From positions 1 through 64,000 of the forward strand of contig NZ_JAPMLN010000009.1 of assembly GCF_026410405.1 (NCBI RefSeq): a stretch of 64,000 nucleotides of DNA, read 5' to 3'. The position numbers and the translations under genes were made by a program. The stretch comes from Marinicella gelatinilytica (GTDB lineage Bacteria; Pseudomonadota; Gammaproteobacteria; Xanthomonadales; Marinicellaceae). Positions 56,584 to 64,000 of this stretch are shown here, piece by piece (position 1 is the stretch's first letter; each line of letters opens with the position of its first letter). The notes beneath the pieces are model-generated. The model did no database searches and was not told the origin of the DNA. It saw only the letters and a list, made by a program, of their open reading frames with translations.

Positions 56584-56802
56584 ATGGCAAAAGAAGATGT
56601 AATTGAATTAGAAGGTAAAGTGATTGATACTTTACCGAACACCATGTTCCGTGTTGAATTAGAAAACGGGCATGAAGTGGTGGCGCATATTTCCGGTCGC
56701 ATGCGCAAGCACTATATCAGAATATTAACCGGGGATACCGTTACAGTTGAACTCACTCCTTACGATTTAAGCAAAGGACGAATCACCTTCCGCAGCAAAT
56801 AG
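56584..56802 (+). CDS. infA: Translation initiation factor IF-1
   Basis: 72 residues, a single OB fold. [28 protein letters not shown] and [13 protein letters not shown] are near-invariant in the family. It binds the 30S A site during initiation. It is convergent with clpA, separated by about 230 bases of repeat DNA, whereas infA and clpA are close neighbours in many gammaproteobacteria. Confidence 0.98.
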   Translation: MAKEDVIELEGKVIDTLPNTMFRVELENGHEVVAHISGRMRKHYIRILTGDTVTVELTPYDLSKGRITFRSK

Positions 56803-56823
56803 AGGAATGTTCTTGGGACTTCA

Positions 56824-56863
56824 TTCACTTTTTCGATAAATTAATTTAAATGTAAAAAGTGAA
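56824..56863. terminator. Hairpin after infA, possibly a terminator
   Basis: TTCACTTTTT (56824-56833) pairs with AAAAAGTGAA (56854-56863) around a 20-base AT-rich loop. It lies 21 bases after the infA stop. The long loop makes it weaker than the other terminators. Confidence 0.4.
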
Positions 56864-56864
56864 A

Positions 56865-57010
56865 GCGGCCACTGCGAACATGTCTTTTGTCTTCGCGCAC
56901 TTCGCCTCTGATTCGCTTCGCTCACGGCCTTAACGGACATTCCGTCACGCTTCTTTGCTTCGCAAAACCGCATGACTTCATTTACCTGGCCTAACCGGCT
57001 CGGCGGGTCC
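56865..57010 (-). repeat. Dispersed repeat, copy 2 (about 146 bp)
   Basis: The reverse complement shares ordered blocks with 17951-18080 (CCGAGC, GGCCAGGTAA, GCGGTTT, TGCGAAGCA, AGGCCGTGAG, ACATGT). It is rich in CTTCGC units. An open frame of 63 codons across it is a by-product of its composition and not a gene. Confidence 0.65.
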
Positions 57011-57034
57011 ATTTACTAAGCAGCAAAATATGTA

Positions 57035-59305
57035 TCAATCGGCTTTTTCTTCTTGTTGGTGATGTTGTTTGACGTCGGTTTCAATGTTAAATGTTAATTT
57101 ATCTTGATCGACGTCGACTTTAACTAAGCCGCCATTTTTTAACTTCCCAAACAAGATATCATCCACCAGTGGTTTTTTCAGGTATTGGTCAATGGCACGT
57201 TGCATGGGTCTGGCACCCATATCTCGATCGTAGCCTTTGGCAACAAGCCAGCTGCGGGCATTGGCACTGAGCTGGAATTTTATTCCGGGTTCGGTTAATA
57301 GATGCTCTAACTCAATCATCAATTTATCGACAATCCGTTCGATGTGGCTCGCTTCCAGATTTTGGAAGGGCACAATGGCATCCAGACGGTTTCTAAATTC
57401 GGGGGTAAATACCCGCTTGATTTCCAACATGGCATCACTGCTGTGATCTTGGTCTAAGAAGCCAAAGCTACTTTGGCTGTGTAAAGTGGCACCTGCGTTG
57501 GTGGTCATGACCACCATCACATGACGGAAATCGGTTTCACGGCCGTTGGAGTCGGTTAGTTTGCCATTGTCCATGACCTGTAAAAGAATATTCATGATAT
57601 CCGGATGGGCTTTTTCAACTTCATCCAAAAGCACAATGGCATGTGGTGTTTGATGAACCTTATCCGTCAATAAACCACCTTGTTCATGGCCCACGTAGCC
57701 GGGAGGGGCGCCAATTAATTTGGAAACCGAATGTGGCTCCATGTATTCCGACATATCAAATCGAATCAGTTTAAGACCCAGATGATGGGCTAATTGTCGA
57801 ACCACTTCGGTTTTGCCAACTCCTGTGGGACCGGCAAACAGTAAGTTGGCGACCGTTCGGTGATCACGATTTAAGCCGGCACGCGCCATTTTTATGGTGT
57901 CCGCTAAAATTTCAATGGCTTCATCCTGCCCAAAAATCACATGTTTCAAATTTCGTTTAATGGATTTAAGGCGGTCAGTGTCTTGTTGATTTAAATCGGC
58001 CACCGGAATTTTAGCAATGGATGCCACCACCCGTCGGGCGTCGGCTGCTGAAATAGGTTGTTGTTGCAGTCCGTGAATACGCTGCCAGGCACCGGCTTCA
58101 TCGATGACATCAATGGCTTTATCCGGTAAGAATTTGTCACTGATGTGCTTAGATGATAGTTTGACAGCTGCGGTGACCGCCTCATCTAAATAACTGACTT
58201 CATGAAAGTCTTCATAATAAGGTTGTAAGCCGCGTAAGATTTGAATGGCTTCTGTTTCAGAAGGTTCAGTGATGGTGACTTTTTGAAAACGTCTTGCCAG
58301 GGCGCGATCACGATCAAAAATGGTACGTACCTCGTCTTGGGTGGTGGCGCCGATACAACGTAAACTGCCTTTACTTAAGGCGGGTTTTAATAAATTCGAC
58401 GCATCCAAGGAGCCGCCCGAGACCGCACCGGCACCGATGATGGTGTGAATTTCATCTATAAACATGATGGCGTGGTCGATATCAGCAATGTATTTGATCA
58501 CTGATTTAAGGCGTTTTTCGAAATCGCCACGGTATTTGGTACCGGCTAACAATGCACCTAAGTCCAGCGCAAATACTTGTGCATCCTGCATGACTTCAGG
58601 AACTTCACCTTTGACAATTTTTAATGCCAAGCCTTCTGCAATGGCGGTTTTTCCGACACCGGGCTCACCCACCAATAAAGGGTTATTTTTAGAACGTCTC
58701 ATTAACACCTGAATGACACGTTCCACTTCCTGATCTCGGCCAATTAATGGGTCAATTTTACTTTGTTGGGCTTTTTTGTTTAAGTTAACAAGAAAGCTTT
58801 TGCCACTATCAGGCTTTTTCTTGTCGGTGTCATCATTCTGACTGTCTTGCTGTTCAGTTAAAGACTGTTCGACCTCATCAAAGCCACCATGAGCAATGCT
58901 TCTAACCACATCGTAGCGTGATACACCTTGCTTGTTCAGTAAATAAACCACATGAGAATCGGATTCGTCAAACATCGCTACCAAAACGCGGTCACCTGTC
59001 ACTTGACTGACTTCAGCCGATTGTGCGGAATAAATGGCCCGTTGTATGACCCGGCGAAAAGCCAGAGTCGGTTGGGTTTCAAAGTCCGTTTCCGCAGGTA
59101 AAATTTTGACATGCTGGGCAATCAACACTTGCAAGTCTTGTTCCAGTAAATGCAAATCTGCACCGACCATTTTTAATACTTGCAGCGCTTGTTTGTTTTT
59201 TAGCAATGCCAGCATTAAATGTTCCATGGTCAACAATTCATGGCGTTTTTGCCGAGCGAGTGTGTATATTTCGCTGATATTCTGATCTAACTGACTGTCT
59301 AACAT
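57035..59305 (-). CDS. clpA: ATP-dependent Clp protease ATP-binding subunit ClpA
   Basis: 756 residues. It has an N-domain (about 1-145, with the typical LMALLKNKQA-like start), a linker, AAA1 with Walker A GEPGVGKT (213-220), and AAA2 with Walker A GPTGVGKT around residue 490 and LLDEVEKAHPD. The loop that docks on ClpP, IGL in E. coli, reads FGF here (SSFGFLDQD), still hydrophobic. It unfolds substrates for ClpP; no clpP is in the window. The start directly abuts the clpS stop, so the adaptor is cotranslated. Confidence 0.97.
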   Translation of the reverse strand: MLDSQLDQNISEIYTLARQKRHELLTMEHLMLALLKNKQALQVLKMVGADLHLLEQDLQVLIAQHVKILPAETDFETQPTLAFRRVIQRAIYSAQSAEVSQVTGDRVLVAMFDESDSHVVYLLNKQGVSRYDVVRSIAHGGFDEVEQSLTEQQDSQNDDTDKKKPDSGKSFLVNLNKKAQQSKIDPLIGRDQEVERVIQVLMRRSKNNPLLVGEPGVGKTAIAEGLALKIVKGEVPEVMQDAQVFALDLGALLAGTKYRGDFEKRLKSVIKYIADIDHAIMFIDEIHTIIGAGAVSGGSLDASNLLKPALSKGSLRCIGATTQDEVRTIFDRDRALARRFQKVTITEPSETEAIQILRGLQPYYEDFHEVSYLDEAVTAAVKLSSKHISDKFLPDKAIDVIDEAGAWQRIHGLQQQPISAADARRVVASIAKIPVADLNQQDTDRLKSIKRNLKHVIFGQDEAIEILADTIKMARAGLNRDHRTVANLLFAGPTGVGKTEVVRQLAHHLGLKLIRFDMSEYMEPHSVSKLIGAPPGYVGHEQGGLLTDKVHQTPHAIVLLDEVEKAHPDIMNILLQVMDNGKLTDSNGRETDFRHVMVVMTTNAGATLHSQSSFGFLDQDHSSDAMLEIKRVFTPEFRNRLDAIVPFQNLEASHIERIVDKLMIELEHLLTEPGIKFQLSANARSWLVAKGYDRDMGARPMQRAIDQYLKKPLVDDILFGKLKNGGLVKVDVDQDKLTFNIETDVKQHHQQEEKAD

Positions 59306-59626
59306 TTACACCACCTCACTGACACATAACAACGGATGCTCATGGTCGCGAGCATAATCGTTGACTATTGTGGTTTTGGTTTCCGCCACTTCATGGGTAA
59401 AAATACCACAAATACCTTGTCCTCGGGTATGCACATGCAGCATGATTTTGGTGGCTTGAGATTCATCCATGTAGAAAAATTTGCGAAGAACTTCAATGAC
59501 GAAATCCATCGGTGTAAAGTCATCATTGATGAGCATTACTTTGTACATTTTCGGGTCGTTAATCTGGGATTCCAGTTGTTCCAGCAGATCAACGCCTTGT
59601 TGGGTTTTGTTTTGTTTGTTGGTCAT
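59306..59626 (-). CDS. clpS: ClpS adaptor of the N-end rule
   Basis: 106 residues. [22 protein letters not shown] is the core, with the Asn-Asp-Asp pocket that reads N-terminal destabilising residues; [19 protein letters not shown] is the second conserved block. A flexible N-terminus enters the ClpA pore. It has no gap to clpA. It fixes the operon as clpS-clpA. Confidence 0.97.
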   Translation of the reverse strand: MTNKQNKTQQGVDLLEQLESQINDPKMYKVMLINDDFTPMDFVIEVLRKFFYMDESQATKIMLHVHTRGQGICGIFTHEVAETKTTIVNDYARDHEHPLLCVSEVV

Positions 59627-59793
59627 GGGTAGTTGTGTTTACTATTATTAACTCATAATATCATGGTTGTCGACGCGCTTTTCAAGTCATCGTCTTAGAT
59701 GTTCATTTTACATGAAGGCGCGTGAAAATTAAAAAAACTGATAATACATTGTTTTATCATCCTTTTTTCACATAATCACGATAAAATGTGCTT

Positions 59794-60735
59794 ATGAAAA
59801 AAATAAAAGTTGCCATTAGCGCCTGTTTATTAGGCCAAGAAGTACGTTATAACGGCGGTCATAAACACGCGCCGTTTTGTACCCAAGTATTATCCAAGTG
59901 GTTTGAGTACTTACCCATTTGCCCGGAAGTTGAAATTGGTATGGGTGTTCCACGCGAGCCAATTCGTTTGGTCATGGAAGGTGATCAAGTACGGTCAAAA
60001 AATGTCGGTGACCACAGTCAAGATTACACAGATCAACTAACAGACTATGCCCACCAAAAGCTACCTGAGCTGGCTGATGTTTGTGGCTATATATTTATGC
60101 AAAAATCACCCAGTTGCGGCTTGTTTCGGGTGAAAGCTTATTTACCAACGGGTATGCCCCATAATGAACCACAAACCGGTATTTACGCCAAAGTCATTGA
60201 TGATGAATTGCCTTTATTGCCTAAAGAAGAGGCCGGCCGTCTTAATGATGTACACCTTCGTGAGAATTTTATTATTCGGGTGTTCGCCACAGATGCCTGG
60301 CGGCGAGAAGTGCTGAGTGACAACGCGCCAGGGGCACTGGTGGAATTTCATCGCCGCTATAAATTTTTACTACAAGCGCATTCCGAAGTGATGTACCGTG
60401 AACTGGGTCGATTAGTGGCCAGAGCCAATGAAGGTGAGAGCATTAGACGGGACTATTTTCAATTATTCATGCAATGCCTGGCCAAACCCGCCAAAATAAA
60501 AAGCCATGTTAATGTGCTTTACCACTTATTGGGATTTTTTAAAAATAGCCTAAGCACTGAGGCCAAAGCCTCCATCATTAAAACCATAGAACAATATCAA
60601 CAGCAAAAAGTCTTCCTGATGACACCACTCACCATGATGCGCCATTATGCTGAAGTCCATCACATAAATTATTTATTAGAGCAAGTATATTTACAGCCCT
60701 ATCCCAACGAATTGGGGTTGCAGAACCACATTTAA
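59794..60735 (+). CDS. YbgA-like protein: TudS (DUF523) plus DUF1722
   Basis: 313 residues from the ATG at 59794 (MKKIKVAISACLLGQ); a GTG two codons earlier is in frame. The N-terminal half is DUF523, with three conserved Cys in SACLLG, ICPEVE and KSPSCGLF; characterised relatives (TudS) use a [4Fe-4S] cluster to desulfurate 2-thiouracil. The C-terminal half (about 185-300, FHRRYKFLLQAHSEVMYREL) is DUF1722, as in E. coli YbgA. The fused form is common in gammaproteobacteria and of unknown exact role; tRNA or thiouracil metabolism is possible. Confidence 0.88.
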   Translation: MKKIKVAISACLLGQEVRYNGGHKHAPFCTQVLSKWFEYLPICPEVEIGMGVPREPIRLVMEGDQVRSKNVGDHSQDYTDQLTDYAHQKLPELADVCGYIFMQKSPSCGLFRVKAYLPTGMPHNEPQTGIYAKVIDDELPLLPKEEAGRLNDVHLRENFIIRVFATDAWRREVLSDNAPGALVEFHRRYKFLLQAHSEVMYRELGRLVARANEGESIRRDYFQLFMQCLAKPAKIKSHVNVLYHLLGFFKNSLSTEAKASIIKTIEQYQQQKVFLMTPLTMMRHYAEVHHINYLLEQVYLQPYPNELGLQNHI

Positions 60736-60767
60736 GAAACATTTACCAAATATAAAAAGAGAGAGCT

Positions 60768-62114
60768 ATGAATCGATTGACAAAATTATTATTAAGTATT
60801 GTTGCGCTTGTTGCTTTTCAACAAGTTGGTGCCATTAGATTAAGTGATAATGACCAAGGCCAAGCTTTAATTTTCCCTTACTATTCTGTACAAAATGATT
60901 TACGCAGTACCATCACCATTCAAAATAACAGTAATCAATATAAGGCCATCTCAGTTGAGTTCAGGGAAGGCTTTAATGGTCAACCGGTTTTGCCATTCAA
61001 TATATATTTATCACCACTAGAATCATGGTCGGGTCAATTGGTCTCGGCAACCTCTACATTTGGACCGCCTTATTCTGGTCAGGCCACCACTCATTTACTC
61101 AACTTTAATCAAGGCTGTGCTCCTTGGTTAAGTAACCCTCAAAAATTTTATCCATATGAAATAGATAATGATCCGGCAATTAACAATTTGGTGCGGACCC
61201 AGACCGGCTTTATCCAAGTGTATGAAATGGGTGAAGTGACCGGCGACCATGCCAGTGCAATTGATAATGATTGTGGTTTTATTGATGCTTCATGGAATGC
61301 AGGTGGACAATGGAGCTTGAATCCGAATATTGATATACAGCCGGCCACCGGTGGCCTCTCTGGCTCATTAGTAATCAAAAATATGGTTACTAATGATGAT
61401 CTGAACTACCAAGCCATAGCGATTAATAATTTCCATGATTCCGGTGATTTTTTACATGGGTCATCTGGAAATATGTTGCTCATGGATGCCAACACATTAA
61501 GAAATCAATTAGAAATCAACAGCCAAGCTCAAGAGCATAACTGGCAAGCAGCCTATAAAGCTGCCAGTGCTCCCTTTGTGAGAACTCTATTGAGTGATCA
61601 GTTTATAAAAGATGCCGGTACCGATACTGAAGTTGTACTTACTTTTCCCACAAAAAATAAATATGTTAATTATTATCAGCCAAACAGAGCGCCTTTTACC
61701 CAGGAATTCCAAAGCCAGGGCGCCTGTGAACTGGTTTCGGTTAGTACCTATGACAACAATGGTGTTTTAGAACCCCAAGTTAATCCACAAGTAGCGTCAC
61801 TGTGTCGCAGTGTCAATGTACTGGGTTTTAATCATGCCAATTACAGCACAATGTCTTATTTATTAGATCAGTATCACGGCTTAATCAACATTCAATCAGA
61901 ATTAGGAACGGTGGAATTTGATTTCTCCCGTTTTGCCACCGCTGACGCCTTTGATACGGCGAATAGCAATGAACGCTATGTCTATTATGGTTTGCCGGTA
62001 ATCGGTGTTGTCATGCATAAAGTTGAAGCCGGTGGTAATACTTCATTGACTATGCAGGAAATGACGCCTTCACAGCGCATTGTTACCGACCTTATTTTTG
62101 GGAATGGTTTTTAA
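60768..62114 (+). CDS. Secreted protein with a DLIFGNGF tail
   Basis: 448 residues with a strong AGAGAG ribosome site. The signal peptide (MNRLTKLLLSIVALVAFQQVGA) cleaves after GA at about 22. The mature protein opens IRLSDNDQGQALIFPYYSVQ, then beta-rich segments (STITIQNNSNQYKAISVEFR). Four or more Cys are spread through it. No catalytic motif was recognised; the first 100 residues look like a beta-sandwich adhesive or structural domain. The end DLIFGNGF echoes DLIFTDNFEN of the 54626 protein. Both may share an export or anchoring route. Confidence 0.75.
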   Translation: MNRLTKLLLSIVALVAFQQVGAIRLSDNDQGQALIFPYYSVQNDLRSTITIQNNSNQYKAISVEFREGFNGQPVLPFNIYLSPLESWSGQLVSATSTFGPPYSGQATTHLLNFNQGCAPWLSNPQKFYPYEIDNDPAINNLVRTQTGFIQVYEMGEVTGDHASAIDNDCGFIDASWNAGGQWSLNPNIDIQPATGGLSGSLVIKNMVTNDDLNYQAIAINNFHDSGDFLHGSSGNMLLMDANTLRNQLEINSQAQEHNWQAAYKAASAPFVRTLLSDQFIKDAGTDTEVVLTFPTKNKYVNYYQPNRAPFTQEFQSQGACELVSVSTYDNNGVLEPQVNPQVASLCRSVNVLGFNHANYSTMSYLLDQYHGLINIQSELGTVEFDFSRFATADAFDTANSNERYVYYGLPVIGVVMHKVEAGGNTSLTMQEMTPSQRIVTDLIFGNGF

Positions 62115-62294
62115 AATAGTTGTTTATTTAATTCGCAATCCGGCTTAATGTTGGCCGTTAACACTTTATAAGTGCTGTCACATTATTTTAGTGGTTGCGA
62201 TTAGTTTTGAAACTGGTTAATTTTTAACGTAAACTCTACTTTATTATACAGCCGATTTTTATCGGATAATTTTAATTCACCCAAGTTTAATGCC

Positions 62295-62918
62295 ATGAAA
62301 AAAATAAAATTAAATCGTTACTTTTTGCTTCTGTTGTTTCTGCTTCTGTTAAGCGGGTGTGGTAAAAAAACGGTGACAAAAACAACCTATGATGACCTCT
62401 CCAATCACCATGAAATAAACCATATCGTGGTTTTGTCGATAGGTAATAAGAATAAGGCGGAAAGTATTCGGTTTGAAAATAAGCTGGCTAATGCCATCAA
62501 TCAAAATGGTTTAAAAGCCACAAGTTTCCAGGCAAATCGAACACACGGTGATGATATCAGTGAGAAATCTGTTAAATCATTGGTTGATGAAATCGGCGCC
62601 GATGCAGTGCTTGTCACAAAGTTGGTATCGATTGAATATGACAGCAAGATTAAACCCGGTCGACCTGAAGTGATTAAAACACCGTTGAATCATGGCTTGA
62701 AGGCTGTTTTTCAGGAATATGAGGTGATTAACATTTACAATCCTGAGCAAGTGAAAATTAAAGCGGACGTGAAAATTAATGCCAGGCTGTTTTCTGCCAA
62801 GACAGAAAACATTGTATGGTCTGCTGACACCGCTACATTTAAAAGAGATGATAGTGATAACGTCATCAATGATTTTATCAAATCAATCACCCATGAATTA
62901 ATGAAAAAACTGCGTTAA
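62295..62918 (+). CDS. Hypothetical lipoprotein
   Basis: 207 residues. The signal peptide is basic (KKIKLNRY), then a Leu-rich core and the lipobox LLSGC, so the Cys at about 23 should be lipidated. The next residues, GKK, do not contain Asp at +2, which favours the outer membrane under the E. coli rule. The mature domain (HIVVLSIGNKNKAESIRFE; VDEIGADAVLVTKLVSIEY; SAKTENIVWSADTATF) has the alternating pattern of small periplasmic alpha/beta lipoproteins of unknown function. It is a single gene with 180 bases of gene-free DNA upstream. Confidence 0.75.
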   Translation: MKKIKLNRYFLLLLFLLLLSGCGKKTVTKTTYDDLSNHHEINHIVVLSIGNKNKAESIRFENKLANAINQNGLKATSFQANRTHGDDISEKSVKSLVDEIGADAVLVTKLVSIEYDSKIKPGRPEVIKTPLNHGLKAVFQEYEVINIYNPEQVKIKADVKINARLFSAKTENIVWSADTATFKRDDSDNVINDFIKSITHELMKKLR

Positions 62919-63002
62919 GCACAGTATTCAGATTTTAGAACTAACTAAAAAGCCATGGATCCCGACACATAGCCTGTCGGGGTTGGTGGTGATATCAATA
63001 AG

Positions 63003-63551
63003 TTATTTTTCATCAAAAGCTTGTTTTAGTGCCGGTAGCACCGGATCTGAGCCAAACCAGATTCTCAAATAGTTATTTAAGATAAATGCATTGTTTGTGT
63101 TTTCAAGCAACTCGCTGTTTTTGAACAGTTTTAGACTGTTTTCGTGAATAATCACAAGGTCGTATATGTCACCGTCTTGGACATCTTGGTAGGCTTTATT
63201 AAATTCGTTGACAGCACCCTTTATGGCGGATTGGTTTTCTATTTTGAGGTTGCGTAAAAAATATTCGGTGGCACTGCTGATGAAAAAATCACGTTTTATC
63301 GTTCTAAAATACCTGAAGCGCAGCAGTACCGGTGAAGCTGTCAGAATGTTTTGATTGTCTTGGCAATTATCCGTGAACCAGTCCACATCCACTATTTTGA
63401 AGATGAGACCTTTGCGCACCAGATGGTGGCCGCACTGTTGCCATTGCTGTGTATAAGCCACTATTTCTTTGGACTGACTGTTGGGCTCAGTGGCGTGCGT
63501 AGCAAAACAGACAAATAAAAATGATACCAGTGTAATTGTTTTCGAACTCAT
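63003..63551 (-). CDS. Chalcone-isomerase-like secreted protein
   Basis: 182 residues with a signal peptide (MSSKTITLVSFLFVCFATHA). The mature part fits the bacterial chalcone-isomerase-like family: HLVRKGLIFKIVDVDWF at the start and NNAFILNNYLRIWFGSDPVL near the end, which parallels the ..FxxAYFxIWLGxxPV.. motif. Bacterial members are not shown to have isomerase activity. It lies 5 bases after a SnoaL-like gene; in other gammaproteobacteria such a pair belongs to a cluster with a short-chain dehydrogenase, an FAD oxidoreductase, DUF1365 and a cyclopropane-fatty-acid-synthase-like enzyme. Confidence 0.75.
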   Translation of the reverse strand: MSSKTITLVSFLFVCFATHATEPNSQSKEIVAYTQQWQQCGHHLVRKGLIFKIVDVDWFTDNCQDNQNILTASPVLLRFRYFRTIKRDFFISSATEYFLRNLKIENQSAIKGAVNEFNKAYQDVQDGDIYDLVIIHENSLKLFKNSELLENTNNAFILNNYLRIWFGSDPVLPALKQAFDEK

Positions 63552-63556
63552 CGATT

Positions 63557-64000
63557 TTAGAGTCTTTGTTTAATTTTGATTAAAAAACGACCAATGAAAG
63601 GCAAATGCTCATAAAACGCTTCGGCACTGTTCCAAAAGTCGTGCTGAAATGTGATTTGACCCTGTTCATTAAAACGGAGCTGACTGATACCCACTGATTC
63701 TGAACTGATGTCTTTGCCGACGGCAGTAAATGTCATGTGCATGCGCCAGCGAACGTAATAATCACTGTCACTTTTAATGACCTCCAGAATGTCAACTTTG
63801 GAGTCCGCATTTTCAGTGGTCGAAGTTAAATATTGAATGAGTTCATCACGATGAGTGATGACCTTAAATGTGTCATTAAAGTAAAGTTTTTCGGCATACA
63901 CTGTGCGGATATTATCGGCTGTGGCTCCTTTAGACATGTCCGCAAAGATTCGCTGCATTTGCTCTTTGGCATCGGCCTGATGCGTTACGGACTGTTGCGC
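63557..64000 (-). CDS. SnoaL/NTF2-like protein, cut by the window edge
   Basis: The frame stays open to the right edge (14 more codons before the first ATG at 63958), so the true start probably lies outside. The visible 147 residues fit a SnoaL-like fold: NIRTVYAEKLYFNDTFKVIT, VDILEVIKSDSDYYVRWRM, ISQLRFNEQGQITFQHDFWN. The end FLIKIKQRL is basic. It is paired with the chalcone-isomerase-like gene and is likely part of a lipid-modification operon that continues beyond the window. Confidence 0.75.
   Translation of the reverse strand, partial: AQQSVTHQADAKEQMQRIFADMSKGATADNIRTVYAEKLYFNDTFKVITHRDELIQYLTSTTENADSKVDILEVIKSDSDYYVRWRMHMTFTAVGKDISSESVGISQLRFNEQGQITFQHDFWNSAEAFYEHLPFIGRFLIKIKQRL

Noticed and set aside
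56821-57012. 63-codon frame between infA and clpA
   Set aside because: It coincides with the dispersed repeat and the infA hairpin; the frame follows from repeat composition.
62961-62981. Hairpin CCCGACA/TGTCGGG as terminator between convergent genes
   Set aside because: There is no T-run directly after the stem on either strand, so termination cannot be supported.
1-64000. CRISPR arrays, tRNA/rRNA genes, integrases or prophage genes
   Set aside because: No regular repeat-spacer pattern, cloverleaf, rRNA-like block or recombinase/phage protein was seen in intergenic regions or frames.

Overview
The window looks like a chromosomal segment of a free-living, probably marine, gammaproteobacterium. 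It is moderately AT-rich and densely coded. It carries a gammaproteobacterial-style mraZ-to-lpxC division and wall cluster, clpS-clpA near infA, ftsE-ftsX, a type II secretion operon, cytochrome bd, a monomeric isocitrate dehydrogenase and a phasin. The gene content and the secreted proteins with a DLIF-x-[DN]-x-F tail remind me of Marinicella and relatives of the Xanthomonadales. That placement is an impression from memory, not a measured result.

Layout. 1-1950 is an accessory patch: the end of a truncated gene, an HExxH protein, a MITE-like element, a VapBC-type toxin-antitoxin pair bracketed by two copies of one palindromic repeat, and a 56-residue CxxC protein. 1932-4456 (minus) holds an SLC13 permease and trmB. 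4875-7053 is a compact cassette of a 288-residue protein, an MglA/CvnD-like small GTPase and two Roadblock/LC7-type proteins, which I rate as the most interesting system here. 7097-11866 has an unusual Fur-like protein divergent from hutU-hutH-hutG, with a near-consensus Fur box between them. 12064-16721 carries icd and an LdcA-like decarboxylase. 16742-18080 is a second repeat-rich patch with a truncated SnoaL-like gene.

19098-35184 is one continuous division and peptidoglycan cluster: mraZ, rsmH, ftsL, ftsI, murE, murF, mraY, ftsW, murG, murC, ddl, ftsQ, ftsA, ftsZ, lpxC. Most genes overlap by 1-22 bases. murD is missing from its usual place between mraY and ftsW. 35242-41362 holds a TPR-like protein, a phasin, an IscA-like protein, a pseudopilin, ssb, an ATP-grasp enzyme and an Atm1-type ABC exporter. 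41366-43907 (minus) is cydA-cydB plus a 38-residue DUF2474-type subunit. 44111-45883 is an acyl-CoA dehydrogenase.

45953-54575 reads as one long plus-strand unit: gspC-gspD-gspE-gspF, then ftsE-ftsX, a tandem receiver protein and ung. The rest of the T2SS genes are not here, and the GspE has no cysteines. 54626-64000 holds two large secreted proteins, infA, clpA-clpS, a YbgA-like protein, a lipoprotein and a chalcone-isomerase-like/SnoaL-like pair cut by the window edge. I found no tRNA, rRNA, CRISPR array, transposase or prophage gene. Mobile DNA is limited to small non-coding repeats.
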